This document shows positions 8,755-17,702 of a DNA stretch of 36,095 nt, in pieces (within the stretch, counting starts at the first letter, position 1; the number at the start of each line of letters is the position of its first letter). Location of the stretch: contig CALFUF010000022.1 in the NCBI GenBank assembly GCA_937916405.1, forward strand, positions 1 to 36,095, given 5' to 3'. The DNA comes from an uncultured Prevotella sp. GTDB lineage: Bacteria > Bacteroidota > Bacteroidia > Bacteroidales > Bacteroidaceae. The notes below the pieces were generated by a model that was not told the origin of the DNA, did not search any database, and saw only the letters and a list, made by a program, of their open reading frames with translations. The translations under genes were made by a program, and so were the position numbers.

Positions 8755-9072
8755 TTCATGCCGAAACTCTAAGTCTTCGGACGCGGAGTGAAGGGCAGGG
8801 ATACATATTTGTGGAAAGGCGTTTACGAAGCGTCTTGTCTTTGGCTACTTAGAATCTAGCAAATCCTAAAAACCCGTCAAAGAACAAGGCAACAGTAGAT
8901 GCTCAAAGGGTATGTTTTATACACACCTATATCTATTTATATAGAATAGTGTAGGATAAGTATATACATATTCGGCGTGGGCTTCTGGTGTTGCTCGTTC
9001 TACGGGAAACGGCAATGCTAGAGCCTTAGGTAGCGGGACGAGTAACCAAGTACAGACTCTCACGCTTTTTTC
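8755..9072 (+). ncRNA. Candidate structured RNA upstream of the tubulin operon
   Basis: No convincing reading frame, but dense complementarity. GTC-TTCG-GAC at about 8780-8789 is a UUCG-capped hairpin inside ACTC/GAGT arms. CTTGTCTTTG (8834-8843) pairs with CAAAGAACAAG (8878-8888), enclosing a GCTA/TAGC hairpin. An AT-rich hairpin lies near 8925-8955. At the end, GCGTGGG (8975-8981) pairs with CTCACGC (9059-9065), and inside it TTGCTCGTTC (8991-9000) pairs over 10 bp with GGACGAGTAA (9036-9045). A six-T tract follows at 9066-9071, as in an intrinsic terminator. It may be a standalone small RNA or an attenuating leader for the gene starting at 9143. I have an unverified memory of similar sequence recurring in other Bacteroidales. 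Confidence 0.6.
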
Positions 9073-9142
9073 ATATCTATGGAAAACCTAAAGCTGTAAT
9101 AAAAGTCTTGCAGGAGAGGCGCAAGTCAGAGATGATGTTATC

Positions 9143-10468
9143 ATGGAGAATTCGAACCATGTGGAGCGCCATCCAATTAGGACAGACAACACATACAACA
9201 TTGTCGGATATGTTGTCGCTACTATTATTTCTATTGCAGGAGGTGTTTTTATTTACGAGATTATTGCAAATTCCAGTCTGACCTTTGAAGCTCAGTGGAA
9301 TATGTTTAAGTCACCATTGGGAAACATCTGTATTGGTATTGGATTCTTAATGGCTATCATTTGGTGGGGAAAATTCACACATTGGTCAGCCAGACCAGTA
9401 ATAGAGACTCGAGATAGTTGGGGAAACGTCATTGAACGTAAAGAGAATTACGATATCACAGAACAGTTATTCGCAAAATTCCTGCTTCCGATGCTTGGTC
9501 ACTTTGTTATTGAGCCGCTTATTTATGGTGCACTCATTTACTATCCTCTCCAGTGCATTATTGCTGTGGTAGGATCAATTTTCCCATACATTCTTTCTCT
9601 GTTAATATTAGGTGTCATCATCTTATTCTGGAGGTTTACCCGATTGTTTCACTTTCGGTATCAAATATTAACCTTGATTATCGCAGGCATTCTTTTCTCT
9701 GGTGCGTTTGTGTGGGGAAGTATCGCGATTGACGAAAGTGCTCCGTCGAACAACGTTAGTTTTGTTTCTTCCAAGTCAACACCGACTATAACAGCACAAA
9801 TAGAAGAAGATGTAGATGATAGTGAATCAGCAATCGTCGAATCAAAAGATGAAAGAGAGTCTGAAGATGCTTCAACCGCAGTAATTCCGCAAACTGGGTT
9901 TAATATGTTCAGTTCATTGATGGGATCTGCATTTTCTTGTGTCATTTACGGCATCCTTATTACGGCATTAATCATGGGTGTATTGTTCGCCTTGCTGTTT
10001 GCTATCAATCAAGATATTATTCACTCGGTTGTATTTTACATTGTTGGGGGACTTCTGGCACTATTCCTTACATTTCAGTTTACATTAATGATGGGAGCAG
10101 TGGAGGCTCAAGATGCTGTCGACTCAGCCTATGACTATATCTGTGAGTTAGTTGAAAGCAAGTCAGGAACAATTGGTATTGGCGAAAGTCAGGAAATGCT
10201 TGAAAGTATCACAGAAGAATATCCATTAATAGGACTTTTTGTGAGTAAAACAGATTTCATGATGGTGGACTCACAAGAATTGCCAGATGTGTTCCAAGAG
10301 ACCATGACAGGTTTCTTAGATTCTTATTTCTGGCATAGGGTGTGGTGGAGTCTAGGTTTTATAGTAATATCTTGTCTCATCGTTACTTTTTTACCAAGAC
10401 CAACTAAAACAAGGCAGAAAGGTGTTGTTGATGTCAACGAAGACCTCTTTTTAACAGGAATGGAATAA
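9143..10468 (+). CDS. Polytopic membrane protein of the tubulin-like operon
   Basis: 441 residues, no recognised family. Hydrophobic segments suggest about eight membrane spans (near residues 20-41, 58-76, 108-130, 133-160, 168-192, 255-282, 285-315 and 393-415). An acidic Glu/Asp/Ser-rich loop at ~195-245 separates the first five spans from the rest, and a ~75-residue soluble segment lies before the last span. There is no cleavable signal peptide. It is the first protein gene of the operon, 70 bp after the candidate RNA terminator and 19 bp before the tubulin-like gene. By position it may be the inner-membrane scaffold of the system; that is inference. A short dyad CTTGC/GCAAG lies just before its start. 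Confidence 0.8.
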   Translation: MENSNHVERHPIRTDNTYNIVGYVVATIISIAGGVFIYEIIANSSLTFEAQWNMFKSPLGNICIGIGFLMAIIWWGKFTHWSARPVIETRDSWGNVIERKENYDITEQLFAKFLLPMLGHFVIEPLIYGALIYYPLQCIIAVVGSIFPYILSLLILGVIILFWRFTRLFHFRYQILTLIIAGILFSGAFVWGSIAIDESAPSNNVSFVSSKSTPTITAQIEEDVDDSESAIVESKDERESEDASTAVIPQTGFNMFSSLMGSAFSCVIYGILITALIMGVLFALLFAINQDIIHSVVFYIVGGLLALFLTFQFTLMMGAVEAQDAVDSAYDYICELVESKSGTIGIGESQEMLESITEEYPLIGLFVSKTDFMMVDSQELPDVFQETMTGFLDSYFWHRVWWSLGFIVISCLIVTFLPRPTKTRQKGVVDVNEDLFLTGME

Positions 10469-10487
10469 TAACTTAAAACTTAATAAT

Positions 10488-13400
10488 ATGGCAAAACATT
10501 TAATTATTGGATTAGGAGGAACTGGCGGAAATGTCATTTGTGAACTTCGCAAACGCATTTATGAGTGTCATCACAATAATGAACATTCCGCTGATGATGT
10601 CTTTGTGGATTTTTTGTATGTAGACTCTAGTAAGGAAGATTTACTTGGTGTAGACAAAGAAGGAAAGCATTTATTATCCTTTAAAAAGAAATGGTCAACT
10701 CAAGGTCATAGCATAGCATTAAGAGCGGAACAGACTCTGTTTATTGGTGGACTTGAGAGTGAAAAAATTGCTAATCTGTATAAATACCACAACTTAAACA
10801 GTTTCTATACAGAGCAAGATAAAGAAGACACTGCACGGGGTATGGGGCAGATTATCGGGGCTGGAATAGGAGGACAGCGACGCAGATTCGGGCGTATGCT
10901 TTTCTCTAATAACTCCACTGGCGAGAACTCTTTCAATGCTCGTATTAATAACCGTATGGAAAATTTACGCCAAGAAGGGAAAAAGCATGGAGACAATTCT
11001 GGTAATGTAACTTTTCATATTTGTGCCGGTCTTGGCGGTGGTACAGGATCAGGAACCATTATTGATGCTATTTCGCAAATTCGGCACATGTATTCCCAAG
11101 ATGGAAATGAAGATCAGTATCGTATCTGTCTTTATCTTTATGTACCAGAAGCACTTAAGAATTTGGAACGAGACAAGGAAGGGTTTTATCGTCCGAACGG
11201 GTATGCAGCACTATCAGAACTTAATGCACTTAGTGTCGGTGCCTACCATCCAATTGATATTACTGACAAGCGAGAAGTTGAGGCTGAAGAGAAAAGAATA
11301 AAAGATGCTGGCTTCGAGGCTGCATACATATACACAAACAGGAATTATGCAGGTAATCAATATGGTTTAGATGAACTACCAAAGATTGCCGCTGATTTCC
11401 TTTTCCAAAAACTCTTTGCTGGTATTTCCGCACGCTTTGAATCTAATGAGAATGTTGGAGCCTCTCCAGAAGAGATTAATAAAATACCCGTTCATTCTCG
11501 TAAATTCCTTTCATTTGGCATCAAACGTCTTATTTATCCAGAGATAGAAATACAGGAATATGCATCCTATGAATATTCATATGTAGCAGCAATGCAAATG
11601 ATCTACGGATGGCCCAAAGGAGCACAGTATCCTGTTGCTATTCCATATGATAATGTGGATGTCAGTCCTAACGAGGTAAGAGGAACAGATGACAATCACC
11701 CTATGCGTCAGACTCTGCACCTTACAGACAGGATGCTGCGTGTAGACAGTGAGTTTTTCAATAAGTACAAGGACTTGGCATCTAAAGCAAAGTGGTCAAG
11801 TTTTGCACAGTATTGGGATGGCATGGCTAAGCGACTATATGCACAAATCATCGAACGTGTAGACTCGAAGGATTTGTGGACATCAAAGTTCAATCAGGAA
11901 ATCATGAAACTCTACACCAATGCTTTCCGTGGAAATGGTGTGGACAACTTCTTCACCAATTGCCAAAGTGACAAAAAATTCCTTGCTGCAGAAGTGGCTG
12001 ATCATATAGGAAACTATTTGCTTGATGAATGGAAATTAGGTAATAAATCCTTAATGCAGATAGAAAAATTCTTAGATATCCTCATTGAAGATTGCAGACA
12101 GCGATATGAGCATTATGATAACGATATTGCTAATGCTGCAAAACTTGCCCAGAAATATAATAAGGAGGCTAACAGTATTCAGGACGATTTCCTTAATCGC
12201 AGTTTCCTAAAGGACATCTTTAATCGCAGTACAAAAGTCTTTGAGCAATATACTGTGATGAAAGGGAAGGCATTAACTGCCCAAACTTTAAAGGTTGGAT
12301 GTGAATTCTCTAAGGATATCATGTCAACTATCATAGATGATTTGGTGGCATTACAGGCTGATGTAAAACTCTTCAAAGACGCTATGCTTGCTTATGTCGA
12401 CAGCCAGGACGAACTTCGTACCACCACTTGCACTCCCAATGATGGAGGATATAAAGCAGATGCAGAAGTTGTTAAATTATACTCTCCTGCTGATGTGAGA
12501 AAACTTGTTGACTTCTTTGTACATGAAGAAGACAAGCAGAAGAAGAACATTCTGGATATGCGTTCTGGTATTATTGACACCATTTCTGACGGGTCAAATT
12601 TCTCTGGTCTTACGACAAGATATACAGACGCAGAAACTTTGCAGGATGTGTTTAATCCTATCTGTTGGCAAAATGCAGAGTATCGCATGAATGATTATGC
12701 GAACGAAGAGAAATCGCAGAAACTTATCAATGTAAACATCCTTGAGAAGTTAAGTCAAGAAGCAGATTGGGAACTCTTTATAGAGAGAATGTGCAAGGAC
12801 GCACTTGTTCTTGTAGAAAAAGATGGCGTAGAGACAGATGCAGACCAGATATTGACATCTATGGTTCAATTAGGTTTGCCTAGGTTTGAGAATCAGGCAT
12901 TCCGTACAAAAGTAGAAGAAAAAGTTAGAGGTATTTTCAATGGAGAAGGATATAATAATTTATCTGTGTATGAGACCTCAGACAGCCAATTGGTTGTTTT
13001 AACAGGAAAATCGTCTTTCCCATTACGCTATGTACGTACTATAAAGAAGTTGAAGGAGTGTTACGATGAGTTTACTAAGAACGATGTATGCAATTATAAA
13101 ATTGTTCATACAGAGTCATTTGCCCGTCCTCTTCCCTCTTTGTACAACAAGTCACAGGAGGAATTGAAAGAAGAGTTATATCGAATATTACTTCTCGTAT
13201 ATTGTATTCCTGGTATTGTTGACAAAGAAAGAGATACAGTTTCTGGAGAGCAGAGAGATGCCATAGCATGTAAATCTAATGCTTCTGGTGCTGTTCATTG
13301 TTATAATCGTTTGGATTTTCCAGATGACATGCCATCAAGTTTGATATTCCTTGGTGGAGATATCAGAAAATCCATTGAATTATTGTCAAAGCGTGAATCA

Positions 13401-13610
13401 GATGTAACCATAATGTCTGAACTTGTTGATCAGCAAATTGCTGAGAAATACAAGCACAATACCATGAAGCAAGAACTGACAGATGTTATAAAGAAATTCT
13501 TAAAAGGTGATGTTAGCAATGCCTATGACAACAACTCTACTGATAAAGAGTTACAAAAGTTCGTAAAGGCAGGGGATATAATTTTTGAAAAAGAACTAAA
13601 ACTAAAATAA
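10488..13610 (+). CDS. Tubulin/FtsZ-like GTPase (Tubulin_2-type)
   Basis: 1040 residues. The N-terminus has a Rossmann-type nucleotide loop, IIGLGGTGG (residues 6-14). The tubulin signature GGGTGSG is at 183-189 in ICAGLGGGTGSGTIIDAI, preceded by RGMGQIIGAGIGGQ near 117-130. These features define the tubulin/FtsZ/TubZ superfamily, which binds GTP and polymerises. The GTPase region covers roughly the first 450 residues; the remaining ~590 are mostly helical, with no recognised domain, and make the protein far longer than FtsZ (~400) or TubZ (~480). There is no signal peptide, so it is cytosolic. The neighbours are a polytopic membrane protein before it and a membrane anchor 5 bp after it. It could act in membrane remodelling, DNA positioning or a defence-type assembly; the sequence does not decide. 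Confidence 0.85.
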   Translation: MAKHLIIGLGGTGGNVICELRKRIYECHHNNEHSADDVFVDFLYVDSSKEDLLGVDKEGKHLLSFKKKWSTQGHSIALRAEQTLFIGGLESEKIANLYKYHNLNSFYTEQDKEDTARGMGQIIGAGIGGQRRRFGRMLFSNNSTGENSFNARINNRMENLRQEGKKHGDNSGNVTFHICAGLGGGTGSGTIIDAISQIRHMYSQDGNEDQYRICLYLYVPEALKNLERDKEGFYRPNGYAALSELNALSVGAYHPIDITDKREVEAEEKRIKDAGFEAAYIYTNRNYAGNQYGLDELPKIAADFLFQKLFAGISARFESNENVGASPEEINKIPVHSRKFLSFGIKRLIYPEIEIQEYASYEYSYVAAMQMIYGWPKGAQYPVAIPYDNVDVSPNEVRGTDDNHPMRQTLHLTDRMLRVDSEFFNKYKDLASKAKWSSFAQYWDGMAKRLYAQIIERVDSKDLWTSKFNQEIMKLYTNAFRGNGVDNFFTNCQSDKKFLAAEVADHIGNYLLDEWKLGNKSLMQIEKFLDILIEDCRQRYEHYDNDIANAAKLAQKYNKEANSIQDDFLNRSFLKDIFNRSTKVFEQYTVMKGKALTAQTLKVGCEFSKDIMSTIIDDLVALQADVKLFKDAMLAYVDSQDELRTTTCTPNDGGYKADAEVVKLYSPADVRKLVDFFVHEEDKQKKNILDMRSGIIDTISDGSNFSGLTTRYTDAETLQDVFNPICWQNAEYRMNDYANEEKSQKLINVNILEKLSQEADWELFIERMCKDALVLVEKDGVETDADQILTSMVQLGLPRFENQAFRTKVEEKVRGIFNGEGYNNLSVYETSDSQLVVLTGKSSFPLRYVRTIKKLKECYDEFTKNDVCNYKIVHTESFARPLPSLYNKSQEELKEELYRILLLVYCIPGIVDKERDTVSGEQRDAIACKSNASGAVHCYNRLDFPDDMPSSLIFLGGDIRKSIELLSKRESDVTIMSELVDQQIAEKYKHNTMKQELTDVIKKFLKGDVSNAYDNNSTDKELQKFVKAGDIIFEKELKLK

Positions 13611-13615
13611 TAATT

Positions 13616-14770
13616 ATGGCAAAGAAAAGCGAAAAAAGGTATGGCACGTGCCAAAATCCAGAGTGTATGAACTATGGTATGAGTGAAGTCATACCCGATG
13701 ATGGCAATTGTCCTGTTTGTCATACACCGATGAAACCAGAAGAAGAATCAGGCGGAACAGATGATTTTGACTTAAATGACACTGATGATTTCTCTATAAA
13801 CGGAGGTTCTCACCAAAGAGGAAAGACGAAAGGACCTAATTGGAAAATCATAGGAATAATAGCAGCGGCTGTTTTGTTAACTGCTGGTATAGGTTTCGCA
13901 GTATGGAAGTTTGTATTTGATACTCAGGAAATTGCCAAAATCAAACTGAAGCCGAAGAGTGTGACCCTTGTCCTCGGCAAAAATCCTAGAGAAGTAATTA
14001 AAGCAACCGTTGTTGACAAAAAAGGAGAGGAGATAAAAGATGCTAAGGTCACTTTTAAATGGTCTGTGGCTGATGACAAGATTGCTACGGTTACACAGGG
14101 TGGAGAAGTTACTGCTCTAAAAAAAGGTAATACTACAATTACAGTGAAAATTGAAGGTTTGAATAAACGGGCTATCTGCAAAGTTGAGGTTAAAGAGCCA
14201 AACGACACCGCAGAGGCATCTAGTGGAGGCGATAAAAAAGAAGATGAAACCGTTTACATTAAACAATTAAGCATTAAAGGCGCAAAAGATTTCACATTAG
14301 TTCTTGGTGCCACAAGGACCTTAGAATATACCGTAGTTCCTGAAGAAAATGACGAAGAGCCAAAATGGGAGTCGTCTAACACTTCTGTAGCAACAGTTAG
14401 TGAGGACGGTGTTGTTAAGGCTGTTGGTGAAGGTAGTGCTACTATAACCATTAAAGCATCAAATGCGTCTGCTTCGGTGAATGTGACGGTGAAGAAGCCT
14501 CAAGGACCTAGCGGCTCTAGCGGATCAGGAAAAGTAAATTTGGGCTATGGTGTTTACGAAGGTCCGACAAAAAGTGGTAAAGCACATGGCATTGGCGGAC
14601 AGATTCGTTTTACTCGCTCATACACCATTGATTTGAAAAAAGCTTCTGGGGAAACCGTTGATGTTTATTCTGGAGACAGATTAGTCAATGTCAAAATGGA
14701 TAATAATAGAATTGTTCAAGGATTGCTAAAACGTTCTGATGGTTCACAAAGATGGATAATCATAGGATAA
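13616..14770 (+). CDS. Zinc-ribbon, single-TM, Big2-repeat anchor protein
   Basis: 384 residues. A four-cysteine zinc ribbon (C12, C17, C32, C35; CPVC) opens the protein, followed by an acidic linker and a basic patch (QRGKTKG), then one transmembrane helix at ~78-99. The basic residues before the helix predict N-terminus in the cytoplasm. Outside lie two Ig-like Big2-type domains (~105-193 and ~214-293; each has the pattern W-S-x-x-x-x-x-V-A-T-V followed by G-x-V-x-A-x-x-x-G-x-x-T-I-T), a Gly/Ser linker, and a C-terminal ~75-residue domain with a MORN-like opening (YGVYEG, HGIGG). It starts 5 bp after the tubulin-like gene and its end overlaps the next gene by 19 bp. It is well placed to link the cytosolic GTPase to periplasmic partners. 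Confidence 0.75.
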   Translation: MAKKSEKRYGTCQNPECMNYGMSEVIPDDGNCPVCHTPMKPEEESGGTDDFDLNDTDDFSINGGSHQRGKTKGPNWKIIGIIAAAVLLTAGIGFAVWKFVFDTQEIAKIKLKPKSVTLVLGKNPREVIKATVVDKKGEEIKDAKVTFKWSVADDKIATVTQGGEVTALKKGNTTITVKIEGLNKRAICKVEVKEPNDTAEASSGGDKKEDETVYIKQLSIKGAKDFTLVLGATRTLEYTVVPEENDEEPKWESSNTSVATVSEDGVVKAVGEGSATITIKASNASASVNVTVKKPQGPSGSSGSGKVNLGYGVYEGPTKSGKAHGIGGQIRFTRSYTIDLKKASGETVDVYSGDRLVNVKMDNNRIVQGLLKRSDGSQRWIIIG

Positions 14771-15915
14771 AACATACAAAGCGATATGCCAAAGGCTTGT
14801 TGGTATGGCTCTTTATAGGAGCCTTACCAACACATGGCATTGCCCAAAACTCTTATCGTACTGATTTGCTTAAGCTCATTGCTGACAAATGTAAACTCCA
14901 TCAAAAATTAGATTCTATCAAGGATGGAGAACACATTCAATGTGCTCAATTTAGAAATCAGCCTATCACTGCTATCGTTGAGAACAAACGTGTCACACAT
15001 ATAGGTTATTCAATATTCTCTTCTGAACAGCGAGCAGGTTTTGGCAAAGTCGTTTGTAACTTTCTGGAACGATATCTTCTTGAACTTGACATCCCAACAC
15101 GTGATAATGTGTCTGCTTCTCAACGAATGATAGAGGATAGGGTAAAAATCGTCAAAGGTAAACTTGATCTTCAACAACTACGCCAACTCTGTTTAGACAC
15201 CACAATATGTATTAATCTCCAAACAATTAATGATAGCGAATATACAATGGGCTGGAGAAGAGACTCTGTATGGCAAAACATCATCTCCTTCCCTATTGAA
15301 TATAATCTACTTTTTGGAACAGACATGGATGAAAGCGAACGACGATTATCAGAAGAAATAGAAAGGACTTCTATTATAACGGATAGTATCGTAATAAGTA
15401 ATATGGGGGGGATTGTAAAAGCCTGGCAAGATAATTATTACATACTTAAAGGAGATTCGTACATTTTACCCAATCTTAATGCTAATCAATATTTATGGAA
15501 AGATAGCCTTGGACAACTCAAACCTATATACAACAAGGTCTATCCCATTGAAAGTCTTGCTAACTTGTTTACTTCTAATCTTATCCATAATGATTTTATT
15601 ATAGAAATCAAATTGCGCAAATATGGATTTAAGACAGATACCTTAAACGTTCCATTGAAAAAATGGATATCTTATTGCAAACAAACTGGATGTAAACCCT
15701 TCTTTGGCATTATTACTCTTGAGAAAGAGGGTGTTACCTCTTGTGAACTAATCATGCATAATAGCGAAATGGGCTATAATCACATCATGAAGCTATCATT
15801 CCCTATGACTATTTTTAAAAAGCTCAAAGGAAGGATTCCTGCCAGACTGAATAGTTACGTAAATTCATCAAGAATAAAAAATATATTTGCTGATTATAAT
15901 GAAATGAAATTATGA
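14752..15915 (+). CDS. Exported protein of unknown function (tubulin-like operon)
   Basis: 387 residues, family not recognised. A signal peptide with a basic start (HRIKHTKRYAKG) and hydrophobic core ends near GIAQ, so the protein is probably periplasmic. The mature part is mixed alpha/beta with many Asp-Ser and Cys residues and no evident catalytic motif. The start codon lies inside the 3' end of the preceding gene (19-bp overlap, different frame), and the stop overlaps the next start by 4 bp (ATGA), which argues for translational coupling. Base composition is clearly AT-rich compared with pnp or the O-acetylation genes, in line with acquired DNA. Confidence 0.7.
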   Translation: MDNHRIKHTKRYAKGLLVWLFIGALPTHGIAQNSYRTDLLKLIADKCKLHQKLDSIKDGEHIQCAQFRNQPITAIVENKRVTHIGYSIFSSEQRAGFGKVVCNFLERYLLELDIPTRDNVSASQRMIEDRVKIVKGKLDLQQLRQLCLDTTICINLQTINDSEYTMGWRRDSVWQNIISFPIEYNLLFGTDMDESERRLSEEIERTSIITDSIVISNMGGIVKAWQDNYYILKGDSYILPNLNANQYLWKDSLGQLKPIYNKVYPIESLANLFTSNLIHNDFIIEIKLRKYGFKTDTLNVPLKKWISYCKQTGCKPFFGIITLEKEGVTSCELIMHNSEMGYNHIMKLSFPMTIFKKLKGRIPARLNSYVNSSRIKNIFADYNEMKL

Positions 15916-16691
15916 AAAAGTTAATTGTTTTGTCGACGTTATTATTAATGTCTATCACTATTATGGGACAGTCTATATCAAAACAGATCAATGATATAAA
16001 GCGAAGTTCCAAATATCTTTCTGCTGAAGCAACACTTGAAACAGAATCAAGGGCTTATGAATTAGCAAATGAACTATTGTCAAGACAAATTACTGAGTAC
16101 ATTCAAGAAAAAGGCTCTTTACAGAAAGCAAATACTGTTGTTATCAAAAATGTTGCTGGGAAAGCAGAAAAATTACAAATGAAGCGAGGCACTATGTCAC
16201 GAGTTTTCCTTTATGTGGAGAAGAAAGACATTGTTGCTGTGGATAATATAAGAGTTGTCGATAATAAAACTCAAAAGACAACAGATAAAGAAACAGGAGA
16301 AGAGACTATTGGGTCACTTGCCTCAAATGTGGAAGTTATTGATTCTATAGACACTAAATCAGTTTCAGATGATAAAGATCTTTATGCATCTGTATCATAT
16401 CCTAATTGGCAACAGGAAGTAATATACACTATTATGGGAAGTACTTCCATAAAAGAAGCACAATATCTTTTAGACAGATTTAGAGTCGGATTAAAAATAA
16501 AGCGTTATGGAGCTATGGAAAATTGTAAAAATCCAGAAAAGTGTTACTGGGCTATCTTTGATGAGAATGAACATGTCATAACCGTACTTGGTCCAGGAAA
16601 TGAAGAACGAATAAATTTTTCAACCCAAGAGAAAGATTCTTTAAAGAATTACTCGGGAAAAGGTGCTATTTGGTTTACATTATCTAATTAA
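15912..16691 (+). CDS. Exported protein of unknown function (tubulin-like operon)
   Basis: 259 residues with a clear signal peptide (MKKLIVLSTLLLMSITIMGQ). Residues ~35-70 form an amphipathic helix rich in Glu/Ala followed by a beta region (TVVIKNVAGKAEKLQM, SRVFLYVEKKDIVAV). This resembles small Bacteroidetes proteins in which a processing helix precedes an LPP20-like or SHS2-like sheet, but I cannot assign it. The C-terminal half (~150-259) contains YLLDRFRVGLKIKRYG and a Cys pair (CKNPEKC). The start overlaps the previous stop by 4 bp. Probably periplasmic; role unknown. Confidence 0.7.
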   Translation: MKKLIVLSTLLLMSITIMGQSISKQINDIKRSSKYLSAEATLETESRAYELANELLSRQITEYIQEKGSLQKANTVVIKNVAGKAEKLQMKRGTMSRVFLYVEKKDIVAVDNIRVVDNKTQKTTDKETGEETIGSLASNVEVIDSIDTKSVSDDKDLYASVSYPNWQQEVIYTIMGSTSIKEAQYLLDRFRVGLKIKRYGAMENCKNPEKCYWAIFDENEHVITVLGPGNEERINFSTQEKDSLKNYSGKGAIWFTLSN

Positions 16692-16700
16692 ATATATATT

Positions 16701-17702
16701 ATGAGAAAAATATTTTTTACAATACTTTTAATAGGTTACTCCGTCGTGGGCAAGGGTTCTGACGAAGTTACATTCGAATTCTCAGATGGAATCCAAGGTT
16801 CTCTGAAAACGAAGATGGAACAGCAGTTATCAAAATTTCTTACAGCCATTAATCGTGCAGAGTCTGCTGGAAGTGATGAAATAAATTTTGCTGGTATTCA
16901 ATTTGAGAATACAGAAACTGCCAATCAGACGATTAGTATGTTATGGAATAGCGTACACTTTCGAACACAAGATGATGATTTCTATCAAAATTGTCTACGC
17001 CATGGAAGAGGTGGATATCAAGTAAGAAATATTTATATGGACATGAAACCCATAGACGATAGTTATCAGGAGGATTTATCCCAAGAGTTTATTATAGAGT
17101 TTGATGCCCAAGGGAGAATCTGCGATGTAAATATTGCTATGGGGAAACTACAATATCAAGATATTCTAAAACAAGGCGAACAACTTAATGACCTTGACCG
17201 ACGAGAACAAATTATTTTTTTCTGTGAGCAGTTTAAGAATGCCTATCACAAAATGGATATAAAATATATGGAAGATATTTTCAGTGATGACGCTTTAATC
17301 ATTACAGGACGAGTTAGACAACATGTTAAATCGTCTGTTATCATGCGAAATCAAGAAATCAATCTTCCCCAACAATCAAATGTAGAGTACACTGTTCAGA
17401 CAAAAAAAGAATATCTCAACAAACTCCGTAATTGTTTCAACAACCAAAAAGGACAAAAGGGTGGATATATTAATGTCGAATTCAGCGACTACAAGGTAGT
17501 AAGACACCCTGCAAAACCAAATTATTACGGGGTAACATTGAAACAATCATGGCATTCCAAAGGATATCATGATGAGGGAATTGTTTTCATTGTATGGAAT
17601 TTCACAGACGAGGAACATCCCAAAATAGAGGTTCGCACATGGCAAGCCATGACCACAACAGAAAGAGAGATATTTACTCTAAACAATTTCAAACTTAGAT
17701 AA
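16701..17702 (+). CDS. Exported protein with probable NTF2-like domain
   Basis: 333 residues. The signal peptide (RKIFFTILLIGYSVVGKG) is followed by an N-terminal ~165-residue region of unknown fold. From ~170 the pattern of an NTF2/SnoaL-like cone fold is visible: a helix FFCEQFKNAYHKMD, IEDIF-type strand break (MEDIFSDDALIITG), then strands ending YYGVTLKQSWHS and VFIVWNFTDEE. Such domains bind small ligands or act as enzymes; no catalytic residues can be named. It starts 9 bp after the preceding stop and ends directly against the next start (TAA then ATG). The NTF2 call is from pattern only and moderate. Confidence 0.65.
   Translation: MRKIFFTILLIGYSVVGKGSDEVTFEFSDGIQGSLKTKMEQQLSKFLTAINRAESAGSDEINFAGIQFENTETANQTISMLWNSVHFRTQDDDFYQNCLRHGRGGYQVRNIYMDMKPIDDSYQEDLSQEFIIEFDAQGRICDVNIAMGKLQYQDILKQGEQLNDLDRREQIIFFCEQFKNAYHKMDIKYMEDIFSDDALIITGRVRQHVKSSVIMRNQEINLPQQSNVEYTVQTKKEYLNKLRNCFNNQKGQKGGYINVEFSDYKVVRHPAKPNYYGVTLKQSWHSKGYHDEGIVFIVWNFTDEEHPKIEVRTWQAMTTTEREIFTLNNFKLR

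Noticed and set aside
8755..9072. RNase P RNA, tmRNA, SRP RNA, or group II intron domains
   Set aside because: The hallmark sequences (for example GAGGAAAGTCC of RNase P, a tRNA-like TTCGANTC end, or a GAGC...GAAA domain V) are absent.
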